Source: Kiloniellales bacterium (GTDB lineage Bacteria; Pseudomonadota; Alphaproteobacteria; Kiloniellales; JAKSBE01). Taken from it: a stretch of DNA of 11,970 nucleotides. The notes under the pieces are model-generated. The model saw only the letters and a program-made list of their open reading frames with translations, was not told the origin of the DNA and searched no databases. A program made the position numbers and the translations under genes. Numbering within the stretch: the first letter of the stretch is position 1; the number at the start of each line of letters is the position of its first letter. Positions 5,235 to 11,970 of the stretch are shown here, piece after piece. The stretch covers positions 1 to 11,970 of the forward strand of contig JASJAL010000236.1 of the NCBI GenBank assembly GCA_030067055.1. Reading direction: 5' to 3'.

Positions 5235-6571
5235 TCTCCCAACATCGTCTCGAGGAAACGAACCGGACGCCCGGCCGGCGTCCCGGGCAGGCTGTCGTCG
5301 CGCATCACGACCTGCCCACGGATAACGGTGGCGATGGGCCAGCCCGACACCCGCAGACCCGCAAAGGGCGACCAACCGCATTTCGAGGCCAGCCATTCCT
5401 CTGTGATCTCACGCCGGGCCTTGAGGTCGACCAGGGTCAGGTCGGCATCGTAGCCGACCGCGATCCGGCCCTTCCCAGCGATGTTGTAGATCCGGGCCGG
5501 CCCGGCGCTGGTCAGGTCGACCAGCCGTTCTAGGGACAGACGGCCCTGGCTCAAGTGGTCGAGAAGCAGGGGCAGCAGGGTCTGCACCCCCGGCATGCCA
5601 GAGGGGGTGGCCGGGTAGTCACCGGCCTTCTCCTCTCGGCTGTGCGGCGCGTGGTCGGAGCCGACCACGTCGACGATGCCCTGGGCCACAGCCCGCCACA
5701 GGCCTTCCTGGTGTTCGGCGCCCCGGATCGGCGGGTTCATCTGCGCGAAGGACCCGAGCCGCTGGTAGCAGTCCGGCGCGGTCAGGGTCAGGTGCTGCGG
5801 CGTGACCTCGACCGTCGCGATGTCCTTGTGTTGGGCCAGCAGGTCCATTTCCTGGGCCGTGGTCACGTGCAGGACATGGACCCGCCGCCCGGCCTGGCGG
5901 GCCAGGCGCAGCAGGCGCGTGGTCGCCCGGATCGCGGTCTCCTCGTCGCGCCAGACCGGATGCTGGTCGACCTCGGCGCCACCCCGGACCAGGGCTAGGC
6001 GCTCGCGCAGCCGGGCCTCGTCCTCGGCATGGACGGCAACCCGGCGCCGGCCCTTCTTGAGGACCTGAAGCAAGGTCTCGTCGTCCTCGACCAGCAAGGT
6101 GCCGGTCGAGGAGCCCATGAAGATCTTGACCCCACAGCACCCCGGCAGGCGCTCCAGATCGGCCAACTCGTCCTGGTTCTCCTCGGCCGCGCCGACGAAG
6201 AAGGCATGGTCGGTCCAGGCCCGGCCCTCGGCGCGGGCCAGCTTGTCGGCGATCGATTCGGCGGTGGTGGTCGAGGGCTTGGTGTTGGGCATCTCGAAGA
6301 CCGCGGTCACACCGCCCAGCGCCGCGGCGCGGGTCCCCGATTCCAGGTCCTCCTTGTGCTCCAGGCCCGGCTCGCGGAAGTGCACCTGGGTGTCGATGAC
6401 CCCGGGCAGGACGGTCAGGCCCCGGGCGTCGAAGACCTCGTCCGCGGCTGCCGGGTCGAGACTGCCCAGCGCCGCAATCCGGCCGCCGGCCAGCCCGACA
6501 TCGGTCACCTGGACACCGCTGGGCGTCGCCACGATGCCGTCCTTGATCAGCAGGTCGAAACGTGCGGGCAC
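5225..6571 (-). CDS. pyrC: Dihydroorotase, class I amidohydrolase type with Q-for-H in the HxH motif
   Basis: A 448-aa amidohydrolase of the multifunctional-complex dihydroorotase type, which closes carbamoyl aspartate to dihydroorotate in pyrimidine synthesis. Visible features: IDTQVHFREPG (59-69), FEMPNT (92-97), GVKIFMGSSTG with Lys149 as the probable carbamylated lysine (147-157), HAEDE (181-185), VHVLHVTT with His235 (231-238), and GSDHAPH with Asp306 (304-310); a C-terminal strand domain ends in GRPVRF. The classical HxH is here Gln62-x-His64. I recall this change as common to a whole alphaproteobacterial subgroup rather than a lesion. The start is GTG at 6571, with a purine-rich AGGAGGGAGG a few bases upstream. 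Related amidohydrolases (hydantoinase, allantoinase) are possible, but the REPG, MPNT and MGSSTG blocks favour dihydroorotase. Confidence 0.88.
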   Translation of the reverse strand: MPARFDLLIKDGIVATPSGVQVTDVGLAGGRIAALGSLDPAAADEVFDARGLTVLPGVIDTQVHFREPGLEHKEDLESGTRAAALGGVTAVFEMPNTKPSTTTAESIADKLARAEGRAWTDHAFFVGAAEENQDELADLERLPGCCGVKIFMGSSTGTLLVEDDETLLQVLKKGRRRVAVHAEDEARLRERLALVRGGAEVDQHPVWRDEETAIRATTRLLRLARQAGRRVHVLHVTTAQEMDLLAQHKDIATVEVTPQHLTLTAPDCYQRLGSFAQMNPPIRGAEHQEGLWRAVAQGIVDVVGSDHAPHSREEKAGDYPATPSGMPGVQTLLPLLLDHLSQGRLSLERLVDLTSAGPARIYNIAGKGRIAVGYDADLTLVDLKARREITEEWLASKCGWSPFAGLRVSGWPIATVIRGQVVMRDDSLPGTPAGRPVRFLETMLGEAG

Positions 6572-6760
6572 GGGCCCCTCCCTCCTCTAATCGCCAGTCG
6601 AATGCTGGTACTTCCGGACCTGCGGCCGTCCAGAGGCCGATTCGGGCCTGGCGCCGCATTACTGGGATATTAAGACCGTCGCGGCAGAGTCGATCAAGCG
6701 TCCGGGCGAGAGCCGAGGGCGCAGTCAGGCAGGCTGTGGATAGAGGAAACGGTCCCACAA
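6572..6760. other. Divergent promoter region of pyrC and the LTXXQ-like gene
   Basis: 189 bases between divergent starts. The pyrC Shine-Dalgarno is clear at its left end. A GATATTAAG stretch near 6665-6673 is the only AT-rich -10-like word, TATTAA on the plus strand, but no good -35 faces it. GAGGAAA near 6743-6749 is the only candidate ribosome site for the gene at 6761 and lies unusually far away (about 11-14 bases). I see no PyrR-type leader or attenuator. Confidence 0.35.
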
Positions 6761-7276
6761 ATGCCCTGGATCAAGGTCGCCTTCTTCGCCGTGAGCTTGA
6801 GCGCACTCTTCGTGTGGGGCAGCCAGGCCGTGCTGACGGTGCAGGGCCACGCCCCGGAGCAGACAGCGGCCTATAGCGGCGACGCCGGGCCCGACACCGG
6901 GTCGCGGATCTGGAAGACATTCAGGAACGGCGGCCACGCCGCCTGTTTCTGGACCGACGGCACCGGCCTGCAGCTGGCCCTGGCCTATATCAAGTACCGG
7001 GTCGGGGTGACCGAGGACCAGGACCGGGAGTGGCAGGCCCTTCGCTCGAGCCTGACCGAGGCCGGTCCGACCCTGGCCGAGACCTGCGGCTCTCTGGTCG
7101 ACCGGGGCGTCGGCTTTCGAATCCGAAGCTGGGACGATCTGGGCGAACACGCCGGTCCGATGCAAGACCAGGTCGCCACCTTGCGCCCGGATTTCGAGGC
7201 CTTTTACGGCGCCCTGGACAACGCGCAGCGGGGCCGGCTGCACGCCCTGATTCAGCCCTACGCCAAACGCCGATAA
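6761..7276 (+). CDS. Membrane-anchored or periplasmic protein resembling Spy/CpxP (LTXXQ) family
   Basis: A 171-aa protein with an N-terminal hydrophobic segment (VAFFAVSLSALFVWGSQAVL, 6-25), either a signal peptide or an uncleaved anchor. The rest looks helical and periplasmic. Two LTXXQ-like marks are present, VTEDQDREWQAL (83-94) and LDNAQRGRLHAL (152-163), separated by a helical stretch containing MQDQVATLRPDFEAFYGAL, the arrangement seen in alphaproteobacterial Spy/CpxP-type proteins. Family members are small chaperones or metal- and stress-responsive periplasmic proteins. Cys62 and Cys109 could pair. It is divergent from pyrC and upstream of ygfZ on the same strand with an 80-base gap. 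The ribosome binding site is weak. The family call is tentative; the secreted or anchored location is more secure. Confidence 0.6.
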   Translation: MPWIKVAFFAVSLSALFVWGSQAVLTVQGHAPEQTAAYSGDAGPDTGSRIWKTFRNGGHAACFWTDGTGLQLALAYIKYRVGVTEDQDREWQALRSSLTEAGPTLAETCGSLVDRGVGFRIRSWDDLGEHAGPMQDQVATLRPDFEAFYGALDNAQRGRLHALIQPYAKRR

Positions 7277-7356
7277 TTCCCTTTCGGGTCCGGCATACCC
7301 CTTGCCAAAAACCTGCGCTTGCCCCACATCGAAGGGCCGATGCTGGGAGCCGGTCA

Positions 7357-8253
7357 ATGCCACAGCCTCAAGCTCTGATCCTGGAAGACCGCGGCGTCCT
7401 CGCCGTGGAGGGCCCGGACGGCCGGAGCTTCCTGCAAGGCCTGATCTCAAACGACGTCGAGAAGGTGAGCGGCGAGCGGGCGATCTGGGCCGCCCTGCTG
7501 ACCCCGCAGGGTAAGTTTCTCCACGAGTTCTTCATCTTCAACCCGGAGCCGGAGGTCCTTCTGCTCGACTGCGAGGCCGAACGCCTGGCCGATCTGAAAA
7601 AGCGGCTCTCGCTCTACAAGCTGCGCTCCGAGGTGACAGTGCGGGACGCCTCGGACTCCTATTTCGTGGCGGTCCTCTTCGGTGAAGGCGCTCTGGACCG
7701 CCTGGGCCTTCCGGCCGACCCCGGACGGATGGCTCCTCTGGCTGGTGGTCAGGCCGCGGTCGATCCGCGGCTGGCCGGGCTCGGCGCAAGGGCGATCATA
7801 GCCAGGCCGGCAGGCGGGGCCGCCCTCGATCTGCCAGGATTCGATCCCGCCGAGCGGGGGGACTACGACCGCCTGCGCATCTCCTTGGGCGTACCCGACG
7901 GCAGCCGCGACCTGCAGGTCGAGAAGGCTATCCTGCTGGAGAACGGCTTCGACGAGCTCCACGGGATCGACTGGGACAAGGGCTGCTACATGGGTCAGGA
8001 GCTGACCGCCCGCACCCGCTACCGGGGCCTGGTCAAGAAGCGCCTGCTGCCGGTGCGCTTCGACGGTCCGACTCCCGCGCCGGGCAGCCAGGTCACCTGC
8101 GAGGGCAAGGACGCCGGCACGCTTTGCTCCAGCATCGGGGACCGGGGTCTCGCCCTGCTCCGACTCGAGCGCCTGGACGGTCCCCTCCTGGCCGGCGGCA
8201 CCCTGCTGAAGCCCGAACCGCCCGACTGGATCAAGTTTCCAGAGCGGGCCTGA
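7357..8253 (+). CDS. ygfZ: YgfZ-type folate-binding protein (GcvT-like, Fe-S cluster maintenance)
   Basis: A 298-aa protein. The N-terminus AVEGPDGRSFLQGLISNDV (16-34) and GKFLHEFFIF (52-61) match the GcvT-like folate-binding fold. The YgfZ signature KGCYMGQE occupies 208-215 with Cys210, followed by TARTRYRGLVKKRLLPV (217-233) and a C-terminal barrel. YgfZ proteins bind tetrahydrofolate and support the activity of Fe-S enzymes such as MiaB; they resemble the mitochondrial IBA57. The open frame extends upstream to 7030, but ATG at 7357 is chosen because it gives the family N-terminus and has GGGAG about seven bases ahead. From memory, ygfZ adjoins pyrC in many alphaproteobacteria; here the small membrane protein stands between them. 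Soluble and cytoplasmic. Confidence 0.9.
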   Translation: MPQPQALILEDRGVLAVEGPDGRSFLQGLISNDVEKVSGERAIWAALLTPQGKFLHEFFIFNPEPEVLLLDCEAERLADLKKRLSLYKLRSEVTVRDASDSYFVAVLFGEGALDRLGLPADPGRMAPLAGGQAAVDPRLAGLGARAIIARPAGGAALDLPGFDPAERGDYDRLRISLGVPDGSRDLQVEKAILLENGFDELHGIDWDKGCYMGQELTARTRYRGLVKKRLLPVRFDGPTPAPGSQVTCEGKDAGTLCSSIGDRGLALLRLERLDGPLLAGGTLLKPEPPDWIKFPERA

Positions 8254-8283
8254 AGAAGAAATCGACGGTCAAATCCGAACCCT

Positions 8284-8324
8284 GTGACAATTGCCACGCC
8301 GGGAAGTGCGAAGCGCGCTTCACA
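8284..8324. promoter_or_regulatory. Two palindromes in the leader of the PAS gene
   Basis: GTGACAATTGCCAC (8284-8297) is a 14-bp palindrome with one mismatched pair around CAATTG. GAAGCGCGCTTC (8310-8321) is a perfect 12-bp palindrome, extending to 8307-8324 with one mismatched pair. Both lie between the ygfZ stop and the PAS start at 8337. Loopless palindromes suit dimeric DNA-binding proteins better than RNA hairpins. Function is not known. Confidence 0.4.
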
Positions 8325-8336
8325 GTGAGTCCCGGC

Positions 8337-8840
8337 ATGAACACCTCGACTTTCCATTCGACTTTCCAAACGAACACGAGAGGGGCGGACCTCGGACTGC
8401 GCTACTGGGAGGAACGCCGCCGCGATCGCTGCCTGCCGTCACGCGCCGACATCGACCCCCTGGACATTCCAGCCCTGTTGCCGCAGGTCTTCCTGGTCGA
8501 CGTCAGCCAAGAGCCACTCGAGTTCCGCTATCGTCTGGTCGGCACCCAGATCGTCCGGCACTCGGCTGCCGACTATACCGGCAGGAGCCTCCAGGACCTG
8601 CCGGAACAATGCCCGCCGAGCCGTATCTGGTCGGTGTTCCAGCGGGTCGTCGAGGAGCGCCGCCCCTTCTCGGCCGAAGTGCCCTACATCCACATCCCCG
8701 GAAAATCCGTCGAGATGCTGGCCGCGCCGCTGTCCGACGACGGCGCGACCGTCAACATGATCTTCGGCATGATCCAGTTCGATCCAAGCCTTGCTCAGCC
8801 CCGGACGATGCTGCCGACTGGCGACCAGATGGCATTCTGA
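8337..8840 (+). CDS. PAS domain protein, PAS_5 type
   Basis: A 167-aa protein. After a short Thr/Ser-rich start, YWEERRRDRCLPSRADIDPLDIP (23-45) leads into LLPQVFLVDV (48-57), FRYRLVGTQIV (63-73), YTGRSLQDL (80-88) and a C-terminal strand segment ending MIFGMIQFD (141-149). This is the alphaproteobacterial PAS_5 pattern (W...R...PSR.DIDP.D...LLP...L.DV...FRYRLVGT). The protein is a free-standing sensor-fold domain with no attached kinase, cyclase or DNA-binding domain and no membrane segment; ligand and target are unknown. ATG at 8337 is chosen; GTG at 8325 is an alternative and the ribosome binding site is weak for either. It follows ygfZ by 83 bases and converges on the SDR gene. Confidence 0.82.
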   Translation: MNTSTFHSTFQTNTRGADLGLRYWEERRRDRCLPSRADIDPLDIPALLPQVFLVDVSQEPLEFRYRLVGTQIVRHSAADYTGRSLQDLPEQCPPSRIWSVFQRVVEERRPFSAEVPYIHIPGKSVEMLAAPLSDDGATVNMIFGMIQFDPSLAQPRTMLPTGDQMAF

Positions 8841-8860
8841 AAGTCCGCCGGCGCCGACTT
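8841..8860. terminator. Weak inverted repeat between convergent PAS and SDR genes
   Basis: AAGTC (8841-8845) and GACTT (8856-8860) pair around a GC-rich ten-base centre in the 22-base gap between the two stops. The position suits a bidirectional terminator, but the stem is only five base pairs and no T-run is present. Confidence 0.3.
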
Positions 8861-8862
8861 CG

Positions 8863-9645
8863 CTACCTTGCGAGGCTGTCCGTATAGGCGTCGACCGAGA
8901 TCGCCTGGCCCGAGATCCGGGCACCGGCTTCGGAGCAGAGGAAGAGCGTCATGCTCGCGATGTCCTCGGGCTCGACGAAGCTCCTCAGCGCCGAAAACCG
9001 CGTATAGCTGGCCCGAACGTCGGCCACTTCGCGACCGCTGGCCGCCGCTTCGGCGGCAATCACCCGGTCGATGCGCGGGCCCGCCACCGCGCCCGGACAG
9101 ATCGCGTTGACCCGTATGCCGAGCGGCCCCAGTTCGTGCGCCAAGGACTTGGTCAGGCCGATCACGCCCCACTTCGAGGCCGCATAGGGCGTGCGCCGGG
9201 GAAAGCCGTAGAGGCCGGCCGCCGAGGAGAGGTTGACGATGGCGCCGCCCGGCCCCGCCGCCTTGATCAGCGGCACGCCCCGCTTCAGGCAAAGGAACAT
9301 GCCGTCCAGGTTGACCGCCAGGGTCCGGCGCCAGTCCTCGAGGGAGATCTCCTCCAAGGGCGCGGTCGGTCCGGCGACCCCGGCGTTGTTGACCAGGACA
9401 TCCAGGCCACCCAGCGCCGCCTCCGCGGCCTGGAACAGCTGCTCGATCTGCGCGGGCTCGGCCACGTCGGCGACGACGCCCTCGAGGCGGTCGTTGGACT
9501 CGAGGACCTCGGCCAAGGCGGCCGAATCGACATCACATACGAAGACCCGCGCCCCCGCGCCCAGGAATCCCTCGGCGATCTCGCGTCCGATTCCGCTCCC
9601 TGCCGCGGTCACGACCACGCGCTTGTCTTTCAGGTCTTCCAGCAT
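8863..9645 (-). CDS. SDR-family NAD(P)-dependent oxidoreductase
   Basis: A 260-aa classical short-chain dehydrogenase. Cofactor motif TAAGSGIG (13-20) is the TGxxxGIG loop with Ala in place of the first Gly. Asp38 at the end of the second strand (VFVCDVD) suggests NAD(H). NNAG at 86-89, Asn112, Ser141 (LSSAAG) and YAASK at 154-158 form the catalytic set, and ICPGAVAGP (182-190) follows the substrate loop. The reaction is probably oxidation or reduction of a hydroxy/keto group; the substrate cannot be deduced. GGGAGAG lies about nine bases before the ATG. The next gene upstream is the cupin, 134 bases away, so a shared transcript is possible but unproven. Confidence 0.9.
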   Translation of the reverse strand: MLEDLKDKRVVVTAAGSGIGREIAEGFLGAGARVFVCDVDSAALAEVLESNDRLEGVVADVAEPAQIEQLFQAAEAALGGLDVLVNNAGVAGPTAPLEEISLEDWRRTLAVNLDGMFLCLKRGVPLIKAAGPGGAIVNLSSAAGLYGFPRRTPYAASKWGVIGLTKSLAHELGPLGIRVNAICPGAVAGPRIDRVIAAEAAASGREVADVRASYTRFSALRSFVEPEDIASMTLFLCSEAGARISGQAISVDAYTDSLAR

Positions 9646-9779
9646 CGCTCCGCTCTCCCGTCAAAATCTTGGCCTCTCGGCATGCGCCCGAAGGCTGACC
9701 CGCCTGTCACGAAGGCGCTCTCATACATTCTGCCTGGCCCACTCATGCATCAATCCAGAACGCAGCTGCCAGACCCAAT

Positions 9780-10256
9780 TCAGTAGGGTTCGCCGTTCTT
9801 GCGAAGGAACCTGGCATTTGCCCCGGTCACTTCGACTTTCATGTCGATGTCCGGGTACTCCGCATAGTCCTGTGCCGACCGGGTGCCGACCTCCAGAACC
9901 CGCGCCGACAGCTCCGACCGGTTCACCAGGTGATGCCCGTCGCGGCGGCCGGCGGGAAACCCGGCCACCATGCCGGGCGTCAGGCGCTGCTCGCCGGCAT
10001 CCGTGATCAGAACCACCTCGCCCGCCAGCACGTAGACGAACTCGTCCTCGTTCTCGTGCCAGTGGCGCTGCGAGGACCAGGCACCGGGCGGCAAGGTCAG
10101 CAGGTTGACGCCGAACTGGGTCAGGTCCAGGGCATCGCCCAGCGCCTGCCGCTCGCGGGAGGCGCAGGGTTCGTCGAAGGGTGCGGGATAGCTCGAACCG
10201 CTTCGCGTCTCCACCCCCTCCGGATCGAGCGCCGGTGGTTTCGGGCCGTCGGTCAT
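9780..10256 (-). CDS. Cupin domain protein
   Basis: A 158-aa single-cupin protein. Motif 1 spans HWHENEDEFVYVLAGE (65-80), with His65, His67 and Glu72 as likely metal ligands. Motif 2 spans GMVAGFPAGRRDGHHLVN (95-112), with His108 or His109 as the fourth ligand, so the metal site looks complete. The C-terminus YPDIDMKVEVTG...RFLRKNGEPY (134-158) is typical of a widespread group of uncharacterised proteobacterial cupins. The N-terminal 40 residues are polar. GGAGG lies seven bases before the ATG. No fused domain indicates a reaction; isomerase, dioxygenase or sugar-binding roles all remain possible. A 12-bp palindrome lies just ahead of the ribosome binding site. Confidence 0.88.
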   Translation of the reverse strand: MTDGPKPPALDPEGVETRSGSSYPAPFDEPCASRERQALGDALDLTQFGVNLLTLPPGAWSSQRHWHENEDEFVYVLAGEVVLITDAGEQRLTPGMVAGFPAGRRDGHHLVNRSELSARVLEVGTRSAQDYAEYPDIDMKVEVTGANARFLRKNGEPY

Positions 10257-10271
10257 AGAGCGCCTCCGCTG

Positions 10272-10283
10272 TCCTGGCCAGGA
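10272..10283. promoter_or_regulatory. Perfect 12-bp palindrome upstream of the cupin gene
   Basis: TCCTGGCCAGGA reads identically on both strands and ends 15 bases before the cupin ATG, next to the Shine-Dalgarno. A related GTCCTAGG lies about 15 bases further upstream on the minus strand and could pair with it. A repressor binding here would block transcription or translation initiation. The palindrome is seen; the role is inferred. Confidence 0.35.
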
Positions 10284-10386
10284 GAAACAAGCCTAGGACA
10301 AAGAGACCCGAACGCCTCGGCCGACGCAACACGGCCTTTGCGACCCTCGCCGGTGTTCCGGAGCGACCCAGGGCAGGACTCCAGGC

Positions 10387-11304
10387 TCAGATCTTTTCTT
10401 CGATCTCCGCCAGCCGGCGGAAGGGCGACTCGCCGGCAGCCAGCGTCAACGACCCGGCCTTCGCCAGGCCCTTGCGGCCGTAGCGTTCGCGCAGCGCGTC
10501 CTCGAGCCAGGCTTCGGCCTGGGTCCGGCGCAAAGCCTCAAGGCGGCCGTCGGCGACAAGCCAAGCCCTGTGGGCGGCAACCGCCTCGAGCAAGCGGGCG
10601 ATGTCGACCGCCTCAGCCGCCGCCACCGCCTCGCAGCGGACCTGCCAGCCGTCATCCTCCGAGACGGCCAAACCCAGGGCGCCCTTGAGATCGGCCAGCG
10701 CCCGCCGGGCCGGGCTGCCCAGGTCGGCCTTGGTCACCACTGCGATCTGCGGGATCTCGACGATCCCGGCCTTCATGAATTGCAGGCTATCGCCCGAGCC
10801 CGGCTGGACGCAGAAGACGACGGTATCGGCAACGCCGGTGACGTCGGTCTCCGACTGGCCGACCCCGACAGTCTCGACGATCACGACATCGAAGAGGGCA
10901 CGCAGCAGGATCACGGCGGGATATGTCAGTTCGGCCAGGCCGCCGAGGCGAGCCCGCGCCGCCATGGAACGCACGAAGACGCCGGCGTCGGCCGCATCGA
11001 CCGATAAGCGGGTGCGGTCGCCCAGCAACGCGCCGCCCGAGCGCTTCGACGAGGGATCGACGGCGATCACCGCCACCTTGAGGTCCTGGGTGCGCAGGGT
11101 GCGGATCAGCGCACCGATCAAGGTCGACTTGCCGACCCCCGGTGGCCCGGTGATCCCGAGTACCTGGCCGCCCGGCGCCGCAAAGGCAGCATCGAGCAGC
11201 GCCAGGGACGAGGCAGCCTCGGGCGCGCGCTCCAGCGCCGCCAGGGCGTGCGCGACGGCGGCCTTGCCGCCTGTCTTCAAGTCGTCGAGATCCAAGGCAG
11301 TCAC
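10387..11304 (-). CDS. meaB: Methylmalonyl-CoA mutase-associated GTPase MeaB (ArgK family)
   Basis: A 305-aa G3E-family GTPase. GITGPPGVGKS with the Walker A/G1 loop (50-60), VIAVDPSSKRSGGALLGDRTRL (79-100) and VRSMAARARLGGL (111-123) are hallmark ArgK/MeaB blocks. IVETVGVGQSE (142-152) is the G3/switch region and TKAD (191-194) the G4 guanine-specificity motif. MeaB protects and reloads adenosylcobalamin in methylmalonyl-CoA mutase. GTG at 11304 is preferred: the frame stays open to a GTG at 11412, but that would overlap the divergent methyltransferase gene and add a tail with no family character. No ribosome binding site is clear for either start. The protein is slightly shorter than the usual ~330 residues. 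No mutase gene is in the window. Confidence 0.88.
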   Translation of the reverse strand: MTALDLDDLKTGGKAAVAHALAALERAPEAASSLALLDAAFAAPGGQVLGITGPPGVGKSTLIGALIRTLRTQDLKVAVIAVDPSSKRSGGALLGDRTRLSVDAADAGVFVRSMAARARLGGLAELTYPAVILLRALFDVVIVETVGVGQSETDVTGVADTVVFCVQPGSGDSLQFMKAGIVEIPQIAVVTKADLGSPARRALADLKGALGLAVSEDDGWQVRCEAVAAAEAVDIARLLEAVAAHRAWLVADGRLEALRRTQAEAWLEDALRERYGRKGLAKAGSLTLAAGESPFRRLAEIEEKI

Positions 11305-11399
11305 GAGGGGCAGTTGGCCGGCTTCGCCGGAGTCGGTCAAGGCTGCGCTGCAGAGGCGGACTTGCCCCGGCTCGACGGGAGGTGCCAAGCTGCGGCGCG

Positions 11400-11970
11400 A
11401 TGGAAGAGACACTCGGCACCGTCACATCTCACTATGCGCGCCACGGCGAACTGACCGCGCGGATCCTCGACGCCCTGACCGCGGCGGGCAAGGACACGGG
11501 TGCGCTCGACCTCGAAGATCTGGCGCCGCTCGACCAGTTCCATCTGCGCGGCCACCAGGCGACCCGCGAACTGGCCGCCGAGGCGGGCCTTGCGCCCGGC
11601 CAGCGCCTGCTCGATATCGGCAGCGGGATCGGCGGGCCGGCCAGGATGCTGGCCGAGGACCACGGTGTCGAGGTCACCGCCGTCGACCTGACCGAGGCCT
11701 TTTGCCGGACCGCAGCGGAACTTTCGAACCTGATCGACGGAGCCCCGGCGCCTGCCTTCGTCTGCGCCGACGCGACTCGGCTGCCCTTTCCGGACGACCA
11801 CTTCGACGTGGTCTGGACCCAGCACGCCGCGATGAACATCCCGGACAAGACCGGCCTCTACGGAGAATGCCTTCGGGTCTGCCGACCGGGCGGGCGCTTC
11901 CTGGTCTACGACGTGGTCGAGGGGCCGGCGGGCGATCCCCACTTCCCGGTGCCCTGGGCCGCGAGCCCGC
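11400..11970 (+). CDS. Class I SAM-dependent methyltransferase, C-terminus cut by window edge
   Basis: The frame is open from ATG at 11400 to the right edge (190 residues, no stop). An N-terminal helical part (VTSHYARHGELTARILDAL, LDQFHLRGHQATRELA) precedes motif I LDIGSGIGG (71-79), Asp96 after strand 2 (VTAVDLT), motif II-like DATRLPFPDDHFDVVWTQHAAMNI (124-147) and motif III LRVCRPGGRFLVYDVV (158-173). This is the Methyltransf_11 layout, related to small-molecule N- or C-methyltransferases such as the sarcosine/dimethylglycine and tocopherol types. The substrate is unknown. The nearest purine-rich ribosome site (GGGAGG, near 11379) is about 17 bases upstream, so the start is moderately secure; in-frame GTG at 11382 is an alternative. 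Divergent from meaB with a 95-base gap. Confidence 0.85.
   Translation, partial: MEETLGTVTSHYARHGELTARILDALTAAGKDTGALDLEDLAPLDQFHLRGHQATRELAAEAGLAPGQRLLDIGSGIGGPARMLAEDHGVEVTAVDLTEAFCRTAAELSNLIDGAPAPAFVCADATRLPFPDDHFDVVWTQHAAMNIPDKTGLYGECLRVCRPGGRFLVYDVVEGPAGDPHFPVPWAASP

Noticed and set aside
5619..6758. Minus-strand 379-codon frame overlapping pyrC
   Set aside because: Gly/Arg/Pro-rich out-of-frame translation of pyrC; pyrC itself has all its motifs in the other frame.
9646..9779. Possible promoter for the SDR gene in the cupin-SDR gap
   Set aside because: TTGATG is present on the minus strand, but no acceptable -10 word lies at 16-18 bases; nothing else structured was seen.
9721..10332. 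Minus-strand 203-codon frame over the cupin gene
   Set aside because: Out-of-frame Arg/Gly-rich translation; the cupin frame has both cupin motifs and a good ribosome binding site.
1..11970. Mobile elements, CRISPR arrays, tRNA or rRNA genes, toxin-antitoxin or defence genes
   Set aside because: No transposase, integrase, spaced direct repeats, tRNA-like cloverleaf or defence domains were recognised; gene content and base use look chromosomal and uniform.

Overview
The window is high-GC DNA, compactly coded, from what looks like an alphaproteobacterial chromosome. Three genes point to that lineage: a Usg-like protein, a PAS_5-type PAS protein, and a dihydroorotase of the subtype with Gln in place of the first metal-site His. 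A Rhodospirillales or Kiloniellaceae-like organism is my inference. No rRNA, tRNA, CRISPR array, insertion sequence, integrase or phage gene is visible. I support fourteen coding genes; both edge genes are cut by the window.

Left part (1-4609, all on the minus strand). Read in the direction of transcription this holds an SCP2/SCP-x-type thiolase, a VOC/glyoxalase-fold protein, an AcuI/YhdH-type acrylyl-CoA reductase, a 66-aa lipoprotein, a secreted Sel1-repeat protein and a CmcI-family methyltransferase-like protein (partial). The first three are spaced by only 27-36 bases and have strong ribosome binding sites, so they probably form one acyl-CoA transcription unit. The lipoprotein and Sel1 genes overlap by one base (TGATG) and form a small envelope pair behind a GC-rich hairpin. 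A possible promoter separates CmcI from Sel1.

Middle (4909-8840). usg (+) converges on pyrC (-). pyrC is divergent from a membrane-anchored protein resembling the Spy/CpxP (LTXXQ) family, which is followed by ygfZ (folate-dependent Fe-S cluster maintenance) and a PAS_5 protein, all on the plus strand. This is mostly housekeeping content: pyrimidine synthesis, Fe-S repair and a small sensor-type protein.

Right part (8863-11970). An SDR dehydrogenase, a cupin protein and the MeaB GTPase (chaperone of methylmalonyl-CoA mutase) lie on the minus strand. A SAM-dependent methyltransferase starts divergently and runs off the right edge. MeaB and AcuI both touch propionyl-CoA metabolism (acrylyl-CoA to propionyl-CoA to methylmalonyl-CoA to succinyl-CoA), but they are 7 kb apart and no mutase gene is in view.

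I do not see a clearly novel system. The points most worth following are the thiolase/VOC/AcuI unit, the lipoprotein-Sel1 pair, the Q-for-H dihydroorotase, the repeat-encoded basic tail on the CmcI protein, and several palindromes just upstream of start codons.
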